Below are positions 54,509-63,100 of a stretch of 64,000 bases of DNA, one piece after another. Made by a program: the position numbers and the translations under genes. Origin of the DNA: Saprospiraceae bacterium. GTDB taxonomy: Bacteria > Bacteroidota > Bacteroidia > Chitinophagales > Saprospiraceae. Every line of letters starts with the position of its first letter. The first letter of the stretch is position 1. The DNA is taken from assembly GCA_016714785.1 (NCBI GenBank), contig JADKCC010000002.1:620001-684000 (forward strand), read 5' to 3'. The notes beneath the pieces are model-generated. The model ran no database searches. It saw only the letters and a program-made list of their open reading frames with translations, and was not told the origin of the DNA.

Positions 54509-54799
54509 CCCGATGGTCGCGCAAGTTTGTAACTTGTGCCTTCACTATTCGATGGTCTTTTGTAACTGCGATCCTATTATTTAAGAATCCCGCTAAAGCT
54601 GGACAAGTTTTTAAATTCGTGACCATAAATAATAAAACATTAAAGCACAAAACTTAGCATCACATAGTTTTGTGCTTTGTTTTTTAATGATCTACGTATT
54701 GAATTTACCTCGTTGGATATTTATCCTACGAGGTAAAGATTCATAAAATAGTGCATCGCAGTTGCATACCTTGTGACGCCGTGGCGTACTGCGACGATC
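54509..54799. repeat. Modular hairpin repeat R15, divergent
   Basis: Begins CCCGATGGTCGCGCAAGTTTGTAAC, a version of module A in which the hairpin sequence differs. Then a degenerate A, C (with TTTTTAATGATCTACG instead of the usual AAGTTAGGTGCG), D (TACCTCGTTGGAT with compensating ATCCTACGAGGTA) and E. The D stem changes on both sides, so pairing is kept. Confidence 0.78.
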
Positions 54800-54814
54800 A
54801 GAGTAGCTAGATAC

Positions 54815-54854
54815 AAAATGAAGCATAAAGAAATGACTTCTTATGCTTCATTTT
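54815..54854 (-). terminator. Hairpin terminator for the minus-strand lipoprotein operon
   Basis: AAAATGAAGCATAA (54815-54828) pairs perfectly with TTATGCTTCATTTT (54841-54854). Read on the minus strand it ends in TTTT. A second hairpin (about 54859-54887) lies before it. Confidence 0.6.
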
Positions 54855-54888
54855 ATTTAATTTTCTACCTAGTGTAAAGTAGAAAATT

Positions 54889-55263
54889 CTATTTATTGGT
54901 TTTACATTTAGCAACTAATGCATTAATCTGATCATCAAAATATTTTCTGTCTTCGCTTGAAAATTTCTGAGTACTTAAAAAGTCAGCTAATTTGACTCGT
55001 AAAGTATCCGCACTTTCCAAACTTTGCTTCTTAACAAGGTCGGCTTCAGTTTTTAATGAATCTATAGCTTTTTTATTTGCTATTGTATCAGCTTCTAGTA
55101 TTCTGATCTGATCGAAAAGCTCAAACCTTCTCTCATTGAGTTGAGCTGCTCGACACTGAATATCTGAAAAGGAAGCTATCCCATTTTCTATAGTTTGGCG
55201 GTTATCCTTGCAAGATGCCATGATGATTACCACCAAAATGATTATCTTATGAAAACCGGCCAT
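54889..55263 (-). CDS. Putative lipoprotein with coiled coil
   Basis: A 124-residue protein with a lipoprotein signal (MAGFHKIIILVVIIMASCKD, lipobox IMASC). The mature part is mostly alpha-helical with charged residues, probably coiled coil (ELFDQIRILEADTIANKKAI). No family recognised. Its start overlaps the end of the haloperoxidase-like gene by 22 bp, so the two were one operon before the IS insertion upstream. Confidence 0.7.
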   Translation of the reverse strand: MAGFHKIIILVVIIMASCKDNRQTIENGIASFSDIQCRAAQLNERRFELFDQIRILEADTIANKKAIDSLKTEADLVKKQSLESADTLRVKLADFLSTQKFSSEDRKYFDDQINALVAKCKTNK

Positions 55264-56456
55264 TTTATTTCTTTATTTACATTATCACCAATGGCTTTTC
55301 CTACTTGTAAGCCTTTTTCGTTATCAAAGGTATAGTGAATACCTCCGTATAATCTGCTATTGGCACACTCTTCTGCCATTTGATTAAAGTTTTGGAAACT
55401 TCTAGCCGCAAAACCAAACTGCAATTGACTATAGTCAGTAAAAGGATAATAACCACTTCCGTTTGTAAACATATCAGTCAATATTCTTGTTCCTGCTCCT
55501 ATCTCGCATGAATGACCAGATGTATAAGCAGGAAAAGGTGGAGTACCAATTACAGTATTAAAGTTGGGGTCTATATATCTTTGGATGTATGACACGGGTC
55601 TTATCAGAACATAATCATATTTCCCTTTCCAGCAAGCAATGAAAGCGTCATTTTCGGCAATACCCATCCTAGCAAATGCAACGCTTGCTTTTGATAAAGT
55701 GACTCTTTCCTCGGTGAGAATTTGGGTTAAAATGGCAAAAGTATGTCCAGCAGGTGTACAAGTCGCAAATGGATCGTCAGCCCAATATTTTGCTATTTCT
55801 ATTTGTTCAGAAGTATTGTTTTGAACAGTATGGTATACAAACATAGCTTCTTTATAAAACTCTGACTGTTTATCTGTAGAAAATGAAACGGGCATGCTAG
55901 GCTGAACTTTTGTTATATTATTTAGCAAAAATGGTCTATTTGTCCCCCATTTGGGACTCAATGGATTTTGTACTGCACCCGTAGGAACCCAACAATGCGG
56001 ATCATTAGGTATCGTATATGGCAACTGGAAAGGAGCTAAGTATGATTCATGTCCTCCATCTGTCTTAGAATACTCATAAATAGCATCAGCAACGGATTTA
56101 CCGTATGTTATTGATCTTTCTATAATATCAGCACTCATGTTGGATGATAACTCATTGAGGTTTGATGATTCTAGATCTTGGATTTTCAGTCGATCTTCTA
56201 TTTTTAAGTTTTTATCATACATGTGTAACATCATTTTGGCTACAGCTGCATTAGATGCGATTGCCCAATTGTATTCTACGCCTGACTGTATACTTGGCAT
56301 GGGGTATTGTGAAAAACCATTTAGTTGGGATTGAAGACTGATAGCTCCTTCGATACCGTTCCTTACAGCTTCATAATTGGCTATGGAAATGTAACCGTAG
56401 GCTCTTGCTGCTTGAGGAGGGAAAAACCCAGGAGTATTTTTTGTAACTTTACAAAC

Positions 56457-57725
56457 GGGTGCATTTCAAAATTTCGCTAAGCTGCATTTTTTACTAGATC
56501 TGTTATTTTATCCCAATAACCACTCATATTTAAAACTCTCAGACTCATAATATTTTTCAATCCTTTTATTGACCATCTTTGTCCTGATTGTTTCATTCGT
56601 TTTTGTAATACTGTTCGATGCGCCGACTCTATTGCCCCTGACCCTATTAATAGTCCTTTTGTATGTATTTAGGGTAATCCATTCTCCCCCCTATTGTGGC
56701 TGATGTACGTTAAGAGCGTTTGGTATTTTTCTTCTTTTGTTTTTGATTTTCTAGGTATTTTTTCCAACATCTTTACCACTGTCTACACCATTCTCTTTCA
56801 AAGTCTTTCCTATTACTTCCATATATGCCGTTCGTTTATTTTTGTAACACTGAAACTTACATATTTTCCTATGTTTTCCATCGCATGATAAAAATCAAGA
56901 ATTTGAGTAGCTTGCGGATATGACACATCTATCCAATTCCACTGCCACCTCGCTCCGTCATTTATAAATACTAGCCTATCTTTCCATTTTTCGTAGGCAT
57001 CACCTATTATGGCTGACATTTTAATCGCAAACTCTTTTATGATTGCCTAATGTTGCTACATATTCGCTACAATTTATACTATTTCTGTTTTCGCTCTCAT
57101 TAGAAATAGCACTTGATTTAAATATTCTTCCTAATTTAGCTTCTTTCCACCCAGCTTCTCTTGTCTGTAACATACTGCCATCTGCCTCCATATATAAAAT
57201 TTCTCCTTCTTCTAACTGCACAGGATCTCTAAAATTTTCACTTTCAGAAATCGCCAGACTTTGTTCCCAATTTTATCCGTAATCCGATAGATGGCTGTAT
57301 CATTTGTTTTGATATTCAATAACATCTGAGCAATTTCCCCCCTTTCGTAACAATCCATTTGACCTATATACAATAATTTCTCTTGTAAATAGTGTGAAAT
57401 CTTCTGACCGGTGAATCCATTAATTAAGTCACTTGTGGTACTAACTTCTATCTCCCCAAATTTGGTTTGAAGTTTTTTTAAACGATGATTGGTAGGAACA
57501 TTTCCGATGGTAGATTCTAAAATTTTACCTCCTAAATCTGTCCATATCTCATCCAATTGTTTTTCAATCTCGTATAAACTATTAAGGTTGCTTAGGTTCT
57601 GTATATCCTCCAACGTTGGCTACATACTGCTAAGTATTCTGCCTTTGTCATGATGATATTTTTATTGGTTCTAGCGCAAAGTTAATACTTCTTTTTATTT
57701 ATATACGAAAAAATGAAATGCACCC
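56457..57725 (-). mobile_element. ISKra4-like insertion sequence
   Basis: A 1269-bp element with perfect terminal inverted repeats GGGTGCATTTCA (56457-56468) and TGAAATGCACCC (57714-57725). It is flanked by an 8-bp target duplication TTACAAAC (56449-56456 and 57726-57733). The transposase reads on the minus strand. The clean duplication and uniform ends show a recent single insertion. Confidence 0.92.
56477..57651 (-). pseudogene. ISKra4-family transposase, several frameshifts
   Basis: The start ATG at 57649-57651 gives MTKAEYLAVCSQRW. A G missing at about 57612 moves the frame to EDIQNLSNLNSLYEIEKQLD. Further frames give MEADGSMLQTREAGWKEAKL (57021-57221), VFINDGARWQWNWIDVSYPQ followed by ILDFYHAMENIG (56813-57019), and the C-terminus GSGAIESAHRTVLQKRMKQ, SGQRWSIKG, ending at 56477-56479. 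The order and DG...E motifs match ISKra4 transposases of about 390 residues. Either the element is dead or the sequence has homopolymer errors. Confidence 0.82.
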
Positions 57726-57892
57726 TTACAAACTAATGTATAATAATCAGTGAGGTGTTTTGCAGTATAGGATTCTGTTTCCAGACTTTTTACTACGGGA
57801 CTATCTTTTGAGCAAGATTGAAATAAAACTATACCTACTACCACAAGTATAATTTTAGACAGATTTTTTAGGGAATTAAGTGATGACAGCAT

Positions 57893-58240
57893 ATGATTAA
57901 CTACTAAATTACATATTAAATTAAATCTTAATATGTAAAAAACAAAAACTGTACCAATATCTCAGATAGTTTATGTAAAAAATATTTTTTTTTACATATT
58001 AGATTAGAATTTATATATAGTTTATTTGCATATCTTGATTTATTATAAGAGTTTTACCCAAATAGTCGAAATTTGCACCTTCCTTTAGATTTGCATTTTG
58101 AATTAAATTGATCACATTAAGATTATTATGATGTTTAACAATGGGATTATAGTGGGTGTTGAAAAGTGTCATTTTTGTGTAAAAGTTGAGACGGAGTCTG
58201 GCAAATTAAGCAATTTACCAAATCAAGGAATTCCTCCCAC
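57893..58240. other. Intergenic region upstream of the haloperoxidase gene
   Basis: About 350 bp, very AT-rich, between the haloperoxidase start and the 3' end of the next minus-strand gene. It should hold the promoter of the former. No clear box or repeat is visible. Confidence 0.35.
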
Positions 58241-58843
58241 CTACATCTTTAAAAAACCTTGCCTAAACAACTTTGCCACCAATTCTGTGCTGCTGTTACA
58301 CCCAAATTTTTTGATCATGTGGTTTTTTTGATTGTTGATCGTGTTGTGTGATAAACCAAGTTTTTCAGCAATTTCTGGAGATGACATTCCTTTTGTCATG
58401 CAGTCGATGATGATTCTTTCTTTTAGGGTGAGTGACATATTGAAGGGCTTTTTTTTGATTGGTATTTCAGTTTCGATACTTCTTGCTTCTAATATGTCTT
58501 GGATACCTTGATGTAAGGTGTCTATGTGGTCAGTTTTGCTGATACATAGGTCTGCACCTGCTTCTACGCAGCTTTCTTTAATAAAGTCAAGGGTTACAGC
58601 ACTATACACTATGATTATGGACTCAGGTGCAGACTTACGTAACATAGATATTAAATCCGTACCTAATTCTTCATCTGTCAGCAGGTCTGAAATGATAACA
58701 TCGACCTTATTTGTTTTTACGAAGTTCAGGATATCTTTACTTTTACTAAAAGAACCTACCACCTTGTAATTTTTGGCATTTTTGAAGTAAACACTCAGCG
58801 TGTCGATGATGGTATGGTGGTCATCAAATAGGATAATATTCAT
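58241..58843 (-). CDS. NarL/LuxR-type response regulator under the shared operator
   Basis: A 200-residue regulator. Acidic pair Asp7/Asp8 (MNIILFDDHHTIIDTLSVYF), phosphoacceptor Asp53 in VIISDLLTDEELG, Lys in CISKTDHI. The HTH is LTLKERIIIDCMTKGMSSPE, then LGLSHNTINNQKNHMIKKFG. It belongs to the same subfamily as the regulators at 31.2 and 35.8 kb. No kinase is adjacent. Its promoter carries the TAGTTA palindrome, and the gene is divergent from a membrane protein/adhesin operon with the same element. Confidence 0.92.
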   Translation of the reverse strand: MNIILFDDHHTIIDTLSVYFKNAKNYKVVGSFSKSKDILNFVKTNKVDVIISDLLTDEELGTDLISMLRKSAPESIIIVYSAVTLDFIKESCVEAGADLCISKTDHIDTLHQGIQDILEARSIETEIPIKKKPFNMSLTLKERIIIDCMTKGMSSPEIAEKLGLSHNTINNQKNHMIKKFGCNSSTELVAKLFRQGFLKM

Positions 58844-58870
58844 GTATTAATTGGTGTCTGTTGTTCGACG

Positions 58871-58920
58871 CAAAGATAGGCTTAACATTTTTCCTGTGCA
58901 ATAGTTATTTATAACTATAC
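58871..58920 (-). promoter_or_regulatory. Operator-promoter site 5 (response regulator)
   Basis: On the minus strand: GTATAGTTA, TAAA, TAACTATTG (58920 down to 58899), exactly 20 bp, then TATCTTTG (58878 down to 58871), a perfect TAnnTTTG box. The flanking DNA is unrelated to sites 1-4. Confidence 0.85.
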
Positions 58921-59043
58921 AGACTGCCTTCATTATGTCCTTTAAAGAGCTATATTAAAGAAAAAACATAAAAAATCAAGAAATATTACCCATATATTAG
59001 TAAATTAATATATGTATGTATAACGTATACAAGTGAATACAAA

Positions 59044-59093
59044 ACTTAGTTAGTTATAACTATTGGCTAGCAAGGACTGCGTGGTTACCTTTG
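59044..59093 (+). promoter_or_regulatory. Operator-promoter site 6 (membrane protein/adhesin operon)
   Basis: ACTTAGTTA, GTTA, TAACTATTG (59057-59065), exactly 20 bp, then TACCTTTG (59086-59093). The box lies over an alternative TTG start at 59091, so the gene must start at the ATG 59124. Confidence 0.82.
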
Positions 59094-59123
59094 CGAGATA
59101 AATTTAATAATCTGTCAAATCCC

Positions 59124-60095
59124 ATGGCTTTTAGATATATACTCATGCTGTTTTCCGCGTTAGGCATTTCCGCGACATTTATGCCATGGCTTCACTATCC
59201 GAAGAATGACGTGATATTTTATGGATATCTGGCAGATGGTATCTTAACGGGATTTTTTTTTACGACGTGTCTTATTTATCTTTTGGTTACCCGAAAAAAA
59301 GAGCATCTGAATAAGATCATAATTTCTATGATGGGTATTTTCGGATTCATACTTGCTTACGGAGCCTTCAATAAAATTGTGAATATTAATCTAGAGAAAC
59401 TAACTTTCACATCAAATGACCCGCTTATAATAGCTATGTCCGCTGGATTTCATGAAGGAATAGGTATTTATGTATTCGGAATGTCAGGTTTAGCTATGGG
59501 TATTACGGTCATTCTAAGTTTAATACATGATATATTAAATGAAAAAGTAGTAGGCTATCAAGTAGCAAGTGCAAAGGTAAAGCCATATACGATTTGGGCG
59601 ATTGTTATTCTTATCACAGGCTCTTTAACTTGGATAGCGATCAATAATTTTAGTAAATCTACACCCAAGGAAGAAGAATTAAGGTCATCGATCTCTGCTA
59701 GTATTGATTCAATGGCTTCTGCATTTATTAATGAAAATTACGATCAATTTGTAAGTTATACACATCCTAATATGTTACAAAGCATAGGTGGAGCAGAAAA
59801 AACAGTGCAACTATTAAGATCTACAAACGAGAGTCTAAAAGAACAAGAAACTAGAGTAAGTAAAATAGCTTTTTCAGACATGTACGATATCAAAAATGAT
59901 GGTAAAACTATCCAAGCCTTAGTGGCCCAAAAAATTACTTTTAAAAAAGGAAATGAGTCAAGGGAAGAATTGCAAAAAATGATAGCCATATCAGAAGATA
60001 AAGGTAAATCTTGGAAATATATAAACATTGGTGATAATACTAAAGTAGAAATGACCAAACTTTTTCCACTGATAAATCCAAATTTAAAATTTTAA
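59124..60095 (+). CDS. Membrane protein with C-terminal NTF2-like domain
   Basis: A 323-residue protein from ATG 59124 (MAFRYILMLFSALGISATFM). Four or five hydrophobic segments lie in residues 5-190 (for example GFFFTTCLIYLLV, IISMMGIFGFILAYGAF, TIWAIVILITGSLTWIAI). The C-terminal 130 residues (MASAFINENYDQFVSYTHPN, GGAEKTVQLLRS, AISEDKGKSWKYINIG) resemble Bacteroidota NTF2-like ligand-binding domains. It is 36 bp upstream of the giant secreted gene and so is likely its operon partner. The function is unknown. Confidence 0.7.
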   Translation: MAFRYILMLFSALGISATFMPWLHYPKNDVIFYGYLADGILTGFFFTTCLIYLLVTRKKEHLNKIIISMMGIFGFILAYGAFNKIVNINLEKLTFTSNDPLIIAMSAGFHEGIGIYVFGMSGLAMGITVILSLIHDILNEKVVGYQVASAKVKPYTIWAIVILITGSLTWIAINNFSKSTPKEEELRSSISASIDSMASAFINENYDQFVSYTHPNMLQSIGGAEKTVQLLRSTNESLKEQETRVSKIAFSDMYDIKNDGKTIQALVAQKITFKKGNESREELQKMIAISEDKGKSWKYINIGDNTKVEMTKLFPLINPNLKF

Positions 60096-60131
60096 TTAGA
60101 ACAATATACAACATCAATAAATCTGTACATT

Positions 60132-63100
60132 ATGATTTTTTTACAAAGACAAGTATTTTTGCTTTTATGTATCTTGGGTTTATCCCAAATGAGTATTGGC
60201 CAAATTAACTATGCACAGCCATTCGACGGATGTAACGCTGACCCATGTAATAACTGGGATTGGAATGTTGCATCAGGAAATATCACAGCTGTCGCTGCCC
60301 TTGGGTATACACCATGTGCCGTAGCAAATCCTGCGGCTAGAGCAAATTTATCTGGGGCGATACTCACAGCAAATTTCACAGGGACTACCACTTTGGGTAC
60401 TTCATCAGGTGAGTTTGCTAACTTTGGTTTTTCATACAAAGTGATCAATATTACCACTGGTGCTGCCACTCCTCCTAATTCATGTACATTTACAGTCCAA
60501 TACGCAAACGCAGTGGGAGGACCTTGGACGACAGTAGAAACATTCCAAAATATATCGTCTACCGCATGTACACCTTATGTATCTACAAGATTTTTCCCAC
60601 CAGCTGGGCAGCAAATCTTTATGCGGGTTATGGCAACAAGAAATTCTGGAGATTTTTGGGCAGTGATAGATGACATTTCATTGACACAACCACCCCCATC
60701 TCAAATATTGACCACAAATTGTAGTTGTAATAATGACCAAACACCAAACATGACGGATGGTACATTTACTACTGCTCTTAGGATAAATTATAATCCGGCT
60801 CAGTCAATGGCTTCAGGACTTGTCTATACGTTGACGTCGTCTATAGGTATTACTAATATGGCAGGAGGCCCGATAGGGACGCCTACATTTATGCAGTGTA
60901 GTGGAGGAGGATGTCCTCCAGGTATCATGAATGGAGAGTACTACTTACCAGTAAGAGTACAATCTAATGGCATGTATTCTGCCATGGTAGATGGTCCCGA
61001 TCCTAATGGAACTTCTGATTTAATACTAGGTAATAGTACATGTAATGTGACTTATCCTGCTTTGCTTACCATTCCGATAGACGATGTAGTTTGTATTACA
61101 TCAGATACAATGTTTGCGTCCAATGGTGGCATCTACAATAGCCTCAATCTATTAGACCCTATTAATTTGAGAGTGGGTTTTTCACAGACTGGGACTGGTC
61201 CATTGATGGTAAATTATGATGATTTTGATCCTACGAACCATAATCCGTACAATATATATTTAATCGCTCAAAATGGAGGATGTAGATCCACATCTTACAA
61301 AGAAGTAGGTATATATAGAAGACCAATTACTAATATATCTGATAGATATTACGGCTGTAGAGAGATAGGAAGGACTATCAATTTATTTGAGATGTTTGAT
61401 ACGGGAACTTTCGGTGGCGGAACTTTTTATCTTGATGGAGTGACAGAGGTTCCATCTGGTTCATACAATATCACAGGCTCAGCTTGTCAATCTGTCACAT
61501 ATAGAATAGATGATCCTAATTGTGGTATTATAGAATCTACTGCCACCTTTAGATTAGATGTCTTACCTACTCCTAGCTTCGAATTGGTGGCAGATCGAGT
61601 TTCGCCTATTTGTTTGGACGGTGGTTCCGTATCTGTGACTATAAATAGAACGAGTACTGGCCCAAATCCTTCATTGACTATAAATGGCGTTGCTGTAACA
61701 GGTACCACTTTTAACCTTGATGCGCCGACAAGCCAGGGGTCTATTACCTATCAGATATGCCTGACGGAAAGTACTTCTGTTATTGCCAATGGGTGTAATG
61801 TTACATTACCAGCTAATGCAGAGGGATGTGTGACTGAATTTTGTAGAAGATATACTATTTACAATGATGGATTCGGTTGTGGAGCTAATGCGTTATTTGA
61901 CTCTCAATGTGAGGTACCTGTAAGGGATGTTTGTGAAGCGGAAGCAAATCCTAGATTGACATTAGCATGTGGTTCTATTTTTTCGATAGAAATCCCATAC
62001 GATATTCTCACGACAAGAATTACTATGAGCCAAGATGTCATAGATTGTACGGATGAAGAAGTCTGTGGAAATTTTAATGCCTCATTATTTGGAATTGATG
62101 TACCTGGAGGTGGCGGCCCGAGAGTAGAAGATATACCTGGTATCGGATCACTTTGTGATTTTTTTGATACATGTTTAGATCTTGGATTTTTTGAAATTTG
62201 TCCATTTTCATTTTTATACGATATATTGATGTGTGACAGATCCATTCTTAGTATCATATTCGATGCACTAGCAGCGGTTGTCGGAGGAGATGGAGGAGAT
62301 TGGATACTTGTGGCAGATACTGACGGTGATGGTTCATTTGATTATATGGTGGAGCCAGGTGATGGTACAAATGCAGCTTCAGGTTTTCCTAGTAATGGAG
62401 ATTTTTGTATTCCTAATAATATGTCTGGTGCTGGAACTATCACGGTAAGACTAGTAGCTGGATGGCCGAATAAACCTACTGCAACATGTGGACCAATTGT
62501 CTCTGACGGTATTAATTTATTGGATTTATTACCACTAGGAGCAATACCTATAGCTGGACCTATCATAGAGGATATCCTAGCTGCGGCAGGATGTAATGTA
62601 GAGTTGGCTTTTTCTAACTATACTGATTCTCAGATTTCTGTCTTTAATAATAATCCTCCTACCTTTGCAGGCTGCAACGAATCAGGTTACGTATTTCAGC
62701 AGGAGTTAAGTTGTAATATCCCTGTCAATTGGTCAGTTCCGTCTGCAATTATTCCTTGTGAAATGACTACCCTGACTTATGCAGGGGTCACAGTAGGTGC
62801 AGACCTGAGTTTTTATCAAGGAGCTGATGCCCCAACACCCATTGATGAAATTATTGAAGAAGGTATATATCAAACTGCGGGACCTATACCTGGGTCTATT
62901 TTGCCACCTGGAGTTTATCCTGTCACGTACACCGCTGTGTCTTGTAATGGTAATCCAAGTCAATGTACTTTTAATGTAGTTGTTACACAAGATGTACCTG
63001 AATTAGTATGTCCTAATGATTTGACAGTAAATACAAATGTTGGTCAGTGTACTGCATTTTTAAATGGGCTCGCTCCTTACAGAGGTTTGGGAGGTTGTAG

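Larger units (their letters stand above)
55242..57892 (-). pseudogene. Vanadium haloperoxidase/PAP2-like lipoprotein interrupted by an IS
   Basis: The minus-strand gene is cut in two by the IS at 56457-57725. The N-terminal part (57892 to 57726) has a lipoprotein signal (ILVVVGIVLFQSC) and reaches TDYYTLVC. Removing the IS and one 8-bp repeat rejoins it in frame as TLVCKVTKNTPGFFPPQAAR, then YGYISIANYEAVRNG, a normal haloperoxidase N-terminus. The C-terminal part has the phosphate/vanadate site residues in PPFPAYTSGHSCEIGAG and SRLYGGIHYTFDN. The restored protein has about 460 residues. A shorter frame from the ATG at 56300 remains open but lacks the signal peptide. Confidence 0.9.
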
